DNA from: Flavobacteriales bacterium
GTDB lineage: Bacteria > Bacteroidota > Bacteroidia > UBA10329
DNA length: 64,000 nucleotides
Assembly: GCA_016124845.1 (NCBI GenBank)
Contig: WGMW01000006.1
Location: forward strand, 62,001-126,000
Direction: 5' to 3'
Part shown: in pieces, positions 26,380-34,514 of the stretch
How the letters are laid out: each line of letters opens with the position of its first letter
Position numbering within the stretch: the stretch's first letter is position 1
Position numbers and translations under genes: made by a program
Notes under the pieces: model-generated
What the model was told of the DNA's origin: nothing
What the model saw: only the letters and a program-made list of their open reading frames with translations
Database searches by the model: none

Positions 26380-27048
26380 ATGAGTGAAATCGCAGAAAAT
26401 ATAGCGCAGATCAAAGCCCAGATCCCTGAGCATGTAACGCTGGTGGCTGTTTCCAAAACCAAACCGAATGAGCTCTTGATGGAGGCCTACAACGCTGGCC
26501 AACGCATTTTCGGGGAAAACCGCGTGCAAGAACTGACGGCAAAAGCAGAAGCACTCCCGAAAGATATTGAATGGCACATGATCGGGCATTTGCAGAGCAA
26601 CAAGATCAAGTACATTGCGCCATTCGTCAGTCTCATCCATTCGGTAGACAAACCCAAACTGTTGAAGGAAATCGACAAGGAGGCAGAGAAGAACAACCGC
26701 ATTATTCCCGTTCTGTTGCAGTTCCATATTGCGGAGGAGGAAAACAAATTCGGGTTGAGTTTGGAAGAAGCAGAAGAGTTGCTCTCATCTGAGGAATTCA
26801 AGAGTTGGAAACACATTCAAGTGGTCGGTGTAATGGGAATGGCCACTTTTACGGAAGATGAAGATCAGGTCAGAAAGGAGTTCCGAAACCTGAAAAACAT
26901 CTTCGAAACGCTACGGTCAAAGCGCTTCAAAGATCAGCCATCATTCAAGGAAATTTCCATGGGCATGTCGGGCGATTATCTGCTTGCCATTGAAGAAGGC
27001 AGCACGATGATCCGCGTAGGAAGTTCCGTCTTCGGAAGTCGAAGCTGA
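26380..27048 (+). CDS. YggS-family pyridoxal phosphate homeostasis protein
   Basis: A 222-residue single-domain TIM barrel that binds pyridoxal 5'-phosphate and buffers its level. The PLP lysine is in TLVAVSKTKPNELL. FGENRVQELTAKAE, WHMIGHLQSNKIKY and MGMSGDYLLAIEEGSTMIRVGSSVFG are diagnostic for the YggS/PROSC family. A near-consensus -7 box (TACTTTGC, 26365-26372) is only 7 bp before the ATG, so the message may have a very short leader. Confidence 0.95.
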   Translation: MSEIAENIAQIKAQIPEHVTLVAVSKTKPNELLMEAYNAGQRIFGENRVQELTAKAEALPKDIEWHMIGHLQSNKIKYIAPFVSLIHSVDKPKLLKEIDKEAEKNNRIIPVLLQFHIAEEENKFGLSLEEAEELLSSEEFKSWKHIQVVGVMGMATFTEDEDQVRKEFRNLKNIFETLRSKRFKDQPSFKEISMGMSGDYLLAIEEGSTMIRVGSSVFGSRS

Positions 27049-27072
27049 AATAAGTACCTTCGCGCCCCGAAA

Positions 27073-27603
27073 ATGAGCAAATTGAACACGGAAAAACGCG
27101 CTTCGCTGGTTTCAGACCTGATGAGCGAGAACGAAACGATCGCCCTCGCAGCCATCGAAAAAGTGAAGAAGAGCGGTGATGCCAGTCTGGTTCCTGCTAT
27201 TCTGAATGCACTTGCCAACACCAAAGAACTGGCAATTGAGAACGCACTTTCTCAGCTACTTTTCGACCTGAAGGACAAGAATGCTGTGGAGGAATTGGTG
27301 AACCAACTTTCCAATCCGGAGTTCGCAACTGTTCGTGTGTTGATGCTCTCTGCCTGTTGGCAGACAGGAATCGATCTCAGTCATCGCTTGCCTGACTTCG
27401 TTACCGTGGCCTGCACAGGCAACTACGTGGAATGTTTGGAAGTACTGACCGTGATTGAAAACTGGGAAGCGATCAAAGACCAGGAAATGCTGGAGAATGA
27501 GACCATCCGCCTCCGCTCCTATCTCTCCGAATCGGACACGCCTGAGAATGATGAGATGATCTTCAGCATTTTGGAGGTGATGGAAGGTTTTGTATCGCAA
27601 TAA
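27073..27603 (+). CDS. HEAT-repeat-like protein of unknown function
   Basis: A 176-residue all-alpha protein. The first half has repeating helices of HEAT type (NETIALAAIEKVKKSGDASL, PAILNALANTKELAIENALS, VEELVNQLSNPEFATVRVLM). The second half is acidic and ends in a helix (DEMIFSILEVMEGFVSQ). No enzyme motif or signal peptide is seen. It is probably a protein-binding scaffold, which is inference. A TACCTTCG box lies at 27055-27062. Confidence 0.7.
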   Translation: MSKLNTEKRASLVSDLMSENETIALAAIEKVKKSGDASLVPAILNALANTKELAIENALSQLLFDLKDKNAVEELVNQLSNPEFATVRVLMLSACWQTGIDLSHRLPDFVTVACTGNYVECLEVLTVIENWEAIKDQEMLENETIRLRSYLSESDTPENDEMIFSILEVMEGFVSQ

Positions 27604-27604
27604 G

Positions 27605-27612
27605 TATCTTTG
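27605..27612 (+). promoter_or_regulatory. -7 promoter box for the vapBC-like pair
   Basis: TATCTTTG matches TAnnTTTG exactly and lies 18 bp before the antitoxin ATG, immediately after the stop of the HEAT-like gene. No confident -33 element was found. Confidence 0.5.
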
Positions 27613-27629
27613 AAGAGCAATTATTCCTG

Positions 27630-27836
27630 ATGAACAGCCCTCAGATACATGCCCTGTTAGACTCGCTTCCTGCCGACCTCAGAAGAGAGGCAGCAGATTT
27701 TATCGAATTTCTGAAACAGAAATCCAACCAAAGAGAAAAGGCGAAGAAACGTCAGGCCGGAATGGCAAAAGGTCTGGTGAAGATGAATCCTGATTTTGAC
27801 GAACCTTTGGACGACTTTCTGCCCTACATGGAATGA
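27630..27836 (+). CDS. DUF2281-type antitoxin (VapB-like)
   Basis: A 68-residue protein: a helical N-terminus with the DUF2281 pattern LLDSLPADLRREAADFIEFL, then a basic linker (KQKSNQREKAKKRQAG) and a short acidic tail (FDEPLDDFLPYME) that could block the toxin. It overlaps the PIN-domain gene by 4 bp (ATGA), the usual arrangement for a toxin-antitoxin pair. Confidence 0.85.
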   Translation: MNSPQIHALLDSLPADLRREAADFIEFLKQKSNQREKAKKRQAGMAKGLVKMNPDFDEPLDDFLPYME

Positions 27837-28225
27837 GATTACTACTGGACACACATACGGTCATATGGTTCATCACAAACAGCACGGAACTTCCAAAAGG
27901 CATTAAAAAACTGATAGAGAATCCACTCAATGAATGTCTGCTGAGCCACGCTTCCCTGTGGGAAATGGCCATTAAATTCTCGCTGGGGAAGCTGGAACTC
28001 CGATCAGAACTCAAGGAGATTTTTGAAATAATTAAGAAGAGTGGCATTGAAATTCTACCGATCAATGAGCAGCATCTTATCAAGATATCTGAACTTCCGT
28101 TCCACCATCGAGATCCATTTGACCGACTGATCATTGCTCAAGCCCTCACCGAGGGAATCCTTATCCTCAGTAAAGACTCACAGTTCAAAAAGTATGATGC
28201 GGAGCTTCGGTGGCAAGACCGATAA
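27833..28225 (+). CDS. PIN-domain toxin (VapC-like ribonuclease)
   Basis: A 130-residue PIN domain. The acidic residues of the Mg2+ site are visible: the first Asp in MRLLLDTHTVIWF, the Glu in LSHASLWEMAIK, then HHRDPFDRLIIAQA and the late Asp in LSKDSQFKKYD. Such toxins cut tRNA or rRNA when the antitoxin is lost. Coupled to the antitoxin gene. The downstream gene has its own start 49 bp later. Confidence 0.9.
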   Translation: MRLLLDTHTVIWFITNSTELPKGIKKLIENPLNECLLSHASLWEMAIKFSLGKLELRSELKEIFEIIKKSGIEILPINEQHLIKISELPFHHRDPFDRLIIAQALTEGILILSKDSQFKKYDAELRWQDR

Positions 28226-28274
28226 TGTATCTCATACAATAGTTCAGAATTTGAAGCGTTACCGAGCCACCGAT

Positions 28275-28925
28275 ATGCAGAGAACTCCTTTCGTACTTGT
28301 ACTTGTTGTCGTTATTTCGGGGCTTTTTTCCATGCAGACAAATGCACAGACGGTGAACGACAGTCTCTTACAGTTTTCGGGTGTGTTGCTGACGCGAGAT
28401 AGTTTGGAAGCCGTTCCTTTTGCCAACATTCTCATCAAAGGTTCTAACCGAGGAACGATGTCCGATTACTTCGGCTACTACTCTTTCGTTGCGCATCGTG
28501 GTGATACGATTCAGTTCTCGTACGTAGGTTTTAAGGATGCGCTTTTCGTCATCCCCGACACATTGAACCGCAAGAACTATTCACTGATCCAAATGATGGA
28601 TGCAGATACGATTGTGCTGCAAGAGGCCGTTATCTACCCATGGCCGACCAAGGAACAGTTCAGAGAGGCATTTTTGAACCTGCGGCTACCAGAAGATGAC
28701 AAGCAGCGGGCAGAACGTAACTTGGCGCGGGCCGAAATGAAAGAACGGATGGAGGCCATGCAGGCCGATGGAAGTGAGAGCTTCAAAGTGGCCATGCATC
28801 AATATGGCAACCAACTGTACTACGCGGGTCAGCTGCCACCCAATAATCTCTTGAACCCAATTGCTTGGGCCAAGTTCATTAAGGCGTGGAAAAACGGGGA
28901 TTTTAAACGTAAGAAGAAACGCTGA
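28275..28925 (+). CDS. Secreted protein with carboxypeptidase-like regulatory domain
   Basis: A 216-residue protein from the ATG at 28275 with signal peptide MQRTPFVLVLVVVISGLFSMQTNAQ. The first ~100 mature residues are a CarboxypepD_reg-like domain (LEAVPFANILIKGSNRGT, DYFGYYSFVAHRGDTIQFSY). A charged helical tail follows (KQRAERNLARAEMKERMEAM), ending KRKKKR. It lies 8 bp before the TonB receptor gene and may work with it, which is inference from position. Confidence 0.78.
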   Translation: MQRTPFVLVLVVVISGLFSMQTNAQTVNDSLLQFSGVLLTRDSLEAVPFANILIKGSNRGTMSDYFGYYSFVAHRGDTIQFSYVGFKDALFVIPDTLNRKNYSLIQMMDADTIVLQEAVIYPWPTKEQFREAFLNLRLPEDDKQRAERNLARAEMKERMEAMQADGSESFKVAMHQYGNQLYYAGQLPPNNLLNPIAWAKFIKAWKNGDFKRKKKR

Positions 28926-28933
28926 TCCGCTTG

Positions 28934-31444
28934 ATGACATTCCAGAACATAACGCTGCGAGCGGTGCTATCGCTCGGACTGATGATGTTGGTGAGCTTCA
29001 GCGTACTGGCGCAAAAAGCAACGGTAAAAGGTCAACTGCTGGACGAGAACAATCAGCCCATTGATGTGGTGAGTGTGGCACCAATGGGCTATCCAGGCGG
29101 AACTACCACGGATGCCAAAGGGAATTACTCACTCGAGATCCCTGCAAATGTGAAGGTGAAGATCAGCTTCCGACATCTTCAGTATGAAGCGCAGACCTAC
29201 GAAGTAACACTTGCCCCTGGCGAGGTAAAGGTTCTGAACCGCACACTCAAGATCAATGAGAACCTGATGAGTGAAGCGGTGGTGAATGACGAGGCCAACC
29301 GTACCACCACCATGCAGCGCGTGGACCCGAAAGTGGCTCTGGAGATTCCCACCGTCAGCGGTGGAATTGAAGCCGTGCTGAAAACATTCCCCGGTGTGAG
29401 TTCGAACAATGAGTTGAGTTCGCAGTACAATGTGCGAGGTGGAAACTATGATGAGAACCTCATTTACGTGAACGATGTACTCATCTTCCGGCCGTTTCTC
29501 GTTCGTTCTGGCCAGCAGGAAGGGTTGAGTTTCGTGAATCCCGATCTGGTGGGAAGTCTGAATTTCTCTGCTGGAGGTTTCGAGGCCAAGTATGGCGATA
29601 AGATGTCGTCCGTCCTTGATGTGAAATACAAACGGCCTCGCAAATTTGCCGCTTCGGTTACGGGAAGCCTTCTGGGCGGAGCGGCACACGTGGAAGGTTC
29701 ATCCAAGGATTATCGGTTCTCGTACTTGGCTGGCGTTCGCTACCGCACCAATCAATACATCCTGAGCAGTCTCGATACGAAGGGGCAGTACCGCCCGCGT
29801 TTCATTGATGCGCAAGGTCTTTTGAACTTCGACATCAATGAACAATGGAGCGTTAGTTTCCTTGCCAATTACGCGCAGAACCGCTACCAGTTCGTGCCGC
29901 AGGACCGCGTTACTTCTTTCGGAACGATAAGCAATGCGTTGCAGTTGACCGTTTATTTCGATGGTCAGGACATCAGCCAATTTGAGACGATGCTCGGTGC
30001 GTTGACAACCGAATATCGGCCAACTTCCAAACTGAAATTCAAGCTCATCGCTTCGGCTTTCCGCTCTACAGCAGACAACACTTTTGACATTCAAGGGCAG
30101 TATTTCATCGGCCAGTTGGACAACAGTTTCGGTTCCAGCAGCTTTGGCGATGTAGCCTACAACCGAGGCATCGGAACCTTCTTGAATCACGCACGAGATT
30201 ACCTGATCGCTGATGTGGTCTCCATGCGCCACATCGGAAGTTGGTCTGAGCGCCAACGGAAACTGGAATGGGGCATCACGTACCAGCACGAGAGCATCAA
30301 GGACAGGCTGAGCGAATGGAACATGAACGATTCGGCAGGATATTCCATTCCGCTGAGTTCGCAGCAGTTGGAGCTGCAAAAACTCATCAAAACACAGATC
30401 AGTTTGCAGAGCAATCGCGTAAGCGGGTTTATTCAGAACACTTGGATGTTTGCCGATACCAGCAAGCACCGCGTCACGGCTGGTTTGCGCTACCATTATT
30501 GGACCGTGAACAAGCAGTTTATCGTTACGCCCCGCGCCAATTATTCGTTCAATCCGAAATGGAAAAAGGCCGACATGCTTTTCCGACTTTCGGGCGGGAT
30601 GTACTACCAGCCGCCTTTCTATCGAGAACTGCGTGACATCTACGGAAACATCAACACCAATGTGCGTGCCCAGCAGTCGTACCATGCAGTAGCAGGCATG
30701 GACTGGAATTTCAAGGCGTGGAGACGGCCCTTTAAACTGGTGGCCGAGGTCTATTACAAATACCTTAACGACCTGGTGCCGTACGAGATCAATAACGTTC
30801 AGATCCGCTACTACGCGCAGAACAATGCCCGCGGTTATGCCACTGGACTTGACCTGAAGGTGAACGGAGAATTCGTGAAAGGCATCGAAAGCTGGGCGAG
30901 TATGTCGGTAATGACCGTTCAAGAAGACATTCTGGATGATTACTACTACGATTACTACAATGCCGAAGGACAAAAGATCGGCTACAGCGTGGAAGATCAG
31001 GTAGCTGTGGACAGCGTGAGACGCGAGCCAGGTTACATTCCGCGGCCAACAGATCAGCGCGTCAATTTCTCGCTGTATTTTCAGGATTATGTGCCGAAAC
31101 TTCCGCAGTTGAAAATGCACCTCAACTTGGTTTTCGGTTCGGGAATGCCGTTCGGACCACCTGATAACGTTCGCTACCGCGATACGCTGAGAATCCCACC
31201 TTACCGAAGAGTCGACATCGGTTTCTCGTACATGCTTCTTGGCGAAAAGAAGAAGTTGATAGGGCCGAAAAACCCGCTCAAACATTTCAAATCCATTTGG
31301 ATCAGTTTGGAGGTGTTCAACCTTTTGGGAACGAACAACACGCTCAGCTACCTGTGGATAACCGACATTACCAATCGCCAGTACGCAGTTCCAAACTATC
31401 TGACCACGAGACGGGTGAATGCCAAAATTGTGATGAAGTTTTAG
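28934..31444 (+). CDS. TonB-dependent receptor with N-terminal carboxypeptidase-like domain
   Basis: An 836-residue outer membrane receptor from the ATG at 28934 (a TTG lies one codon earlier). The signal peptide is followed by a CarboxypepD_reg domain (ATVKGQLLDENNQPIDVVSV) and a plug domain with LKTFPGVSSNNELSSQYNVR and GGNYDENLIYVNDVLI. The 22-strand barrel fills the rest and ends in an aromatic residue (AKIVMKF). No SusD partner follows, so the substrate is more likely a siderophore, metal or peptide than a glycan; this cannot be settled here. Confidence 0.93.
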   Translation: MTFQNITLRAVLSLGLMMLVSFSVLAQKATVKGQLLDENNQPIDVVSVAPMGYPGGTTTDAKGNYSLEIPANVKVKISFRHLQYEAQTYEVTLAPGEVKVLNRTLKINENLMSEAVVNDEANRTTTMQRVDPKVALEIPTVSGGIEAVLKTFPGVSSNNELSSQYNVRGGNYDENLIYVNDVLIFRPFLVRSGQQEGLSFVNPDLVGSLNFSAGGFEAKYGDKMSSVLDVKYKRPRKFAASVTGSLLGGAAHVEGSSKDYRFSYLAGVRYRTNQYILSSLDTKGQYRPRFIDAQGLLNFDINEQWSVSFLANYAQNRYQFVPQDRVTSFGTISNALQLTVYFDGQDISQFETMLGALTTEYRPTSKLKFKLIASAFRSTADNTFDIQGQYFIGQLDNSFGSSSFGDVAYNRGIGTFLNHARDYLIADVVSMRHIGSWSERQRKLEWGITYQHESIKDRLSEWNMNDSAGYSIPLSSQQLELQKLIKTQISLQSNRVSGFIQNTWMFADTSKHRVTAGLRYHYWTVNKQFIVTPRANYSFNPKWKKADMLFRLSGGMYYQPPFYRELRDIYGNINTNVRAQQSYHAVAGMDWNFKAWRRPFKLVAEVYYKYLNDLVPYEINNVQIRYYAQNNARGYATGLDLKVNGEFVKGIESWASMSVMTVQEDILDDYYYDYYNAEGQKIGYSVEDQVAVDSVRREPGYIPRPTDQRVNFSLYFQDYVPKLPQLKMHLNLVFGSGMPFGPPDNVRYRDTLRIPPYRRVDIGFSYMLLGEKKKLIGPKNPLKHFKSIWISLEVFNLLGTNNTLSYLWITDITNRQYAVPNYLTTRRVNAKIVMKF

Positions 31445-31473
31445 AGGCATTCGCTGCGCTCATCACAATACAA

Positions 31474-31554
31474 TTGCACAGAGATGATGGAGAAAATGAG
31501 ATACATCGAGGTTAATAAGAACCCAGAAAACGTGAAGAAAATCCTCTGTGCAAC
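31474..31554. repeat. Degraded CACAGAG-type inverted repeat
   Basis: TTGCACAGAGATGA near the start and ATCCTCTGTGCAA at the end can pair through about nine bases. The ends resemble those of the palindromic family at 23153-23230, but the inside has diverged. Confidence 0.5.
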
Positions 31555-31587
31555 TCCTTTCTCAGTGTAACCTCAGTGTAAATAATC

Positions 31588-31845
31588 ATGAGAGTCGTAG
31601 GCCGCATACCCCATCCGAGTATTACCATTACGCTGTTCAGCTACAACGAACGCTACATTGTAAAGATGGAAGCAGGTCCGATGGAACAATCCTATAAGGT
31701 TCCGACAGAGCAGATCGGTAGTTTGGAAAACCTCCAGAAAGTGGTTGACCCGACCTTCCTAAACGAATGCCTCAAACATTTCAATGCCATGTTTCTTTCA
31801 TGGAAAGAAGCGATTGAAAGGCATCAAGGCGATTCACCACAATAA
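31588..31845 (+). CDS. Small conserved-looking protein of unknown function
   Basis: An 85-residue soluble protein: GRIPHPSITITLFSYNERYIVKMEAGPMEQ forms likely beta strands, and the second half is helical (LNECLKHFNAMFLSWKEAIE). It has no signal or membrane segment. Codon use looks like its neighbours, so it is likely a real gene. No function can be assigned. Confidence 0.65.
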   Translation: MRVVGRIPHPSITITLFSYNERYIVKMEAGPMEQSYKVPTEQIGSLENLQKVVDPTFLNECLKHFNAMFLSWKEAIERHQGDSPQ

Positions 31846-31859
31846 GTTATCTTTAAGTG

Positions 31860-32120
31860 ATGAAAAATGAAGATCGATTGATCGAAGTGATGGCCGAACT
31901 TCTTGCAGAGGTTCACGAATTGCGAAATGATGTGAAAGGAGTTCGCGATGAAGTTTCTGGCCTTCGAACTGATAGCAACAAGCGATTTGACAAACTTGAA
32001 AAAAACTTGAGCAAAACCAATGTTCAACTGGCTGAAAATACAAGAGCATTGATGAAACTTGCCGATTTCAACGACCGCATTATCGAACTCGAAAAGGCTG
32101 TCTTCAAAAAGGCTGGATAA
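31860..32120 (+). CDS. Small coiled-coil protein of unknown function
   Basis: An 86-residue, almost wholly helical protein starting at the ATG at 31860 (a GTG lies one codon earlier). Heptads of Leu, Val and Ile run through LIEVMAELLAEVHELRNDVK and FDKLEKNLSKTNVQLAENT. It has no signal peptide. It could be an oligomerisation or adaptor protein. Confidence 0.55.
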   Translation: MKNEDRLIEVMAELLAEVHELRNDVKGVRDEVSGLRTDSNKRFDKLEKNLSKTNVQLAENTRALMKLADFNDRIIELEKAVFKKAG

Positions 32121-32170
32121 GCCTCCTTAATTCTCCAAAAACAACCCCAGAGCCACTATTTTTGGCCGCA

Positions 32171-33679
32171 ATGCGAAGTCTGCTCTTCATTTTCGGTCTG
32201 ATTCATCTTGCCTTTTTCGCGCTGGCGCAAGAAGAGAAGAAAGTGAAGAAGATCGAGTTGCGGAATGCCGAGGTACTTGAGTATGATGAATCGCTCGGCC
32301 ACAAGGCGAGAAGACTGCTGGGAAACGTGGTTTTTGAACATGAAGGTGCGCTGATGTACTGCGACAGCGCCTATCTCTATGAAGACAACAGCATGGATGC
32401 GTTCTCGCACGTGTTCATAAACAAGGGCGACAGCATCAAGATGTGGTGCGAGGAATTGAATTACAACGGAAACACGGAGTTCGCCAAGGCCAAGCGGCAG
32501 GTCAAATTGATCGATAACGAAATGACCTTGACCAGCGACAAGCTCGATTACAACATGAAAAGCGAGCAGGCGTGGTACAACACGGGCGGAAAGATCGTGG
32601 ACAGCGAAAACACGCTCACCAGCCGAATCGGCTACTACTACAGCACATTTGAAGAAGTGTTTTTCAAGGACAGTGTAAAACTGGTGAACGAGCAATACAC
32701 GCTTTATTGCGACACGCTGCGTTACAACACCAAAACCGAAGTTGCTTTCTTCCTCGGACCAACGAAGATCATCAGCGATGAGAATACGGTCCTCAGCAAT
32801 TTCGGGTGGTACGATACGGAACTCGACATTTCGCAGTTCAGCAATGACGCCACCGTACTCAGTAAAGATCAGTCTATCAAAGGTGACAGCCTGTATTACA
32901 ATAAGAAGCACAGCTACGGCATCGCCATCGGAAATGTGGAAGTGGCCGATACTTCGCAAGACATCATTCTTACGGGCGGCCGCGCCAAATACTACGAAGT
33001 GGGCGATATGGTGCTGTTGACAGACAGCGCAGTGATGATCCAGGCCATGGGAAGCGATTCACTTTTTCTGCATGCCGATACGCTACTGAGCATCATCGAT
33101 ACGGTCATCGACCGCAGAATTCTATTCGCTTTTCATCATGTGAAATTCTTTAAACCCGACATGCGCGGCAAGTGCGATTCGCTGGTGTACTCATACGCTG
33201 ATAGTACGATCAGGCTCTACCGAGACCCGATTCTTTGGTCGGATGAGAACCAGTTGACGGCAGACAGCATGTGGATCCAGAACAGGAACAACCGCATCGA
33301 CAAACTCTTTATGAAGGAAAATTCGATGATCATTTCGGAAGAGGACAGCGCCATGTTCAACCAGATAAAAGGACGCTACATGACGGGGTTTTTCAAGGAG
33401 CAGAAACTGAGGCGTGTGTTTGTGGAAGGCAATGGCGAGACCATCTATTACGCTGCGGAAGAAGGCGGTGGCAAACCGGAGAATGTGAACCGAGCAAAGG
33501 CCAGTAACCTTATCATCATCATTTCCGACAATAAGGTGAAAGACATCACCTTCCTTACCCAGCCAGATGCCACGCTTTACCCAATGAACAAGGTGAATCT
33601 GAACGATATGAAATTGGAAGGCTTTGACTGGCGAATTGAAGATCGGCCAGAAAAGGTGGAAGATATTTTTGAGTGGTGA
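32171..33679 (+). CDS. OstA-like (LptA-related) secreted protein
   Basis: A 502-residue protein with signal peptide MRSLLFIFGLIHLAFFALAQ. The body consists of repeated short beta-strands with the OstA/LptA pattern: GNVVFEHEGALMYCDSAYLY, NMDAFSHVFINKGDSIKMW-like text around ASHVFINKGDS, and LTSDKLDYNMKSEQAWY. Such beta-jellyroll proteins carry lipopolysaccharide across the periplasm, and LptD lies 8.4 kb downstream. The C-terminus (RPEKVEDIFEW) is duplicated beyond the higBA cassette at 34465-34487. A TTG three codons before the ATG is less likely as the start. Confidence 0.85.
   Translation: MRSLLFIFGLIHLAFFALAQEEKKVKKIELRNAEVLEYDESLGHKARRLLGNVVFEHEGALMYCDSAYLYEDNSMDAFSHVFINKGDSIKMWCEELNYNGNTEFAKAKRQVKLIDNEMTLTSDKLDYNMKSEQAWYNTGGKIVDSENTLTSRIGYYYSTFEEVFFKDSVKLVNEQYTLYCDTLRYNTKTEVAFFLGPTKIISDENTVLSNFGWYDTELDISQFSNDATVLSKDQSIKGDSLYYNKKHSYGIAIGNVEVADTSQDIILTGGRAKYYEVGDMVLLTDSAVMIQAMGSDSLFLHADTLLSIIDTVIDRRILFAFHHVKFFKPDMRGKCDSLVYSYADSTIRLYRDPILWSDENQLTADSMWIQNRNNRIDKLFMKENSMIISEEDSAMFNQIKGRYMTGFFKEQKLRRVFVEGNGETIYYAAEEGGGKPENVNRAKASNLIIIISDNKVKDITFLTQPDATLYPMNKVNLNDMKLEGFDWRIEDRPEKVEDIFEW
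33657..33679 (+). repeat. Direct repeat, left copy (3' end of OstA-like gene)
   Basis: These 23 bp encode the last residues VEDIFEW and the stop of the OstA-like gene. The same 23 bp recur at 34465-34487 beyond higBA, with weaker similarity for another ~20 bp upstream. Confidence 0.9.
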
Positions 33680-33712
33680 AGAGCCAATGCAAAAACACAA
33701 AAGTGATGCATT

Positions 33713-33727
33713 TTCCCATTTTGGGAA
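33713..33727. promoter_or_regulatory. Palindrome, probable HigA operator
   Basis: TTCCCA, three T, TGGGAA: a perfect inverted repeat located just upstream of the higB -7 box. Antitoxins of this type usually bind such a palindrome and repress their own operon. It could also be a weak terminator hairpin for the OstA-like gene. Confidence 0.5.
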
Positions 33728-33734
33728 TATTTAT

Positions 33735-33742
33735 TAAGTTTG
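33735..33742 (+). promoter_or_regulatory. -7 promoter box for higBA
   Basis: TAAGTTTG matches TAnnTTTG exactly. It ends 7 bp before the higB ATG, so the transcript probably begins within a few bases of the start codon and has almost no leader. Confidence 0.55.
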
Positions 33743-33749
33743 TAAGAGC

Positions 33750-34043
33750 ATGCACATCATCACATCAAGGAAATTGCGGGACTTTGCAGGAAAGCATGGT
33801 GATATTGACGTGCAGCTACGAGCTTGGGAAAGTATTGTGAAGCATGCGAAATGGAACAACGCGGCCGAGGTGAAGGAACAGTTTCCATACGTGAGCGTGT
33901 TGAAGAACGACCGATTCTGTTTCAACCTGAAGGGAAACCATTACCGATTGGTGGTGAAGGTTCTCTTCAATGCCAAACAGGTGCTGATACGCTTCATTGG
34001 CACCCATGCAGAATACGACAAGATTGACGCAAACACAATATGA
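33750..34043 (+). CDS. higB: HigB-family toxin (mRNA interferase)
   Basis: A 97-residue basic protein of the HigB toxin family. MHIITSRKLRDFAGKHGD, ALRAWESIVKHAKWNNAAEV-type text (here QLRAWESIVKHAKWNNAAEV), DRFCFNLKGNHYRLVVKV and the C-terminal IRFIGTHAEYDKIDA are the family's conserved blocks, including the final HAEYDKI. It should cut mRNA on the ribosome. The toxin gene precedes the antitoxin, as in all higBA systems. Confidence 0.92.
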   Translation: MHIITSRKLRDFAGKHGDIDVQLRAWESIVKHAKWNNAAEVKEQFPYVSVLKNDRFCFNLKGNHYRLVVKVLFNAKQVLIRFIGTHAEYDKIDANTI

Positions 34044-34044
34044 A

Positions 34045-34428
34045 ATGGCAAACGGTGAATTGAGAATATTAAAAACAGAAGCCGACTATAACGCAGCAGT
34101 TGCCCGGTTGGATGAACTTGTCCACCAGACAGAAACAGACGGAACGGGAACGGAAGAAATGGAAGTGCTTGGACTTCTAATAGAATCTTACGAAGCTGAA
34201 CGTTTTCCGTTGTCAGAGCCACATCCGATAGATGCCATCCGATTTATGATGGAGCAACGCGGCATGACCGATGCCGACCTTGGCAACGTGATAGGAAGCC
34301 GCAGCCGTGCAAGCGAGATCCTGAATCTGAAACGCGGCCTAAGCATTGACATGATACGCGCCATTCACCAGCAGATGCACATTCCAGCCGAGGTACTGAT
34401 ACAGGATTACCAGTTGGCGAGAGCTTGA
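34045..34428 (+). CDS. higA: HigA-like antitoxin with helix-turn-helix domain
   Basis: A 127-residue protein from the ATG at 34045, 1 bp after the toxin stop. The N-terminal half (RILKTEADYNAAVARLDELV) is helical and probably binds the toxin. The C-terminal half is an Xre-type helix-turn-helix: MMEQRGMTDADLGNVIGSRS, then ASEILNLKRGLSIDMIRAIH. It should neutralise HigB and repress the operon through the palindrome at 33713-33727. Confidence 0.9.
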   Translation: MANGELRILKTEADYNAAVARLDELVHQTETDGTGTEEMEVLGLLIESYEAERFPLSEPHPIDAIRFMMEQRGMTDADLGNVIGSRSRASEILNLKRGLSIDMIRAIHQQMHIPAEVLIQDYQLARA

Positions 34429-34487
34429 GACTTCCATTGTCGTATAAAGAATGGCCTGAGAAATTGGAAGATATTTTTGAGTGGTGA
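34429..34487 (+). pseudogene. Duplicated 3' end fragment of the OstA-like gene
   Basis: Reading LPLSYKEWPEKLEDIFEW and stop, this 18-codon remnant aligns with the end of the OstA-like protein (RIEDRPEKVEDIFEW). It has no start of its own. The last 23 bp are identical to 33657-33679. Confidence 0.75.
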
Positions 34488-34514
34488 TTCGAATGAATCG
34501 GTCAGTAATAAAAC

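Larger units (their letters stand above)
33680..34487. mobile_element. Putative higBA cassette inserted at the 3' end of the OstA-like gene
   Basis: The segment between the two copies of the gene terminus contains only a promoter, higB and higA. The right copy reads, in frame, LPLSYKEWPEKLEDIFEW and a stop, a diverged duplicate of the OstA-like C-terminus. This is what is left when a mobile piece enters a gene's 3' end and brings a replacement end with it. No integrase or transposase is present, so the mechanism is unknown. Confidence 0.55.

Noticed and set aside
29699-31450. Open frame of 583 codons on the minus strand
   Set aside because: It is fully antisense to the TonB receptor gene, which has clear domains. 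Its translation shows no recognisable fold.
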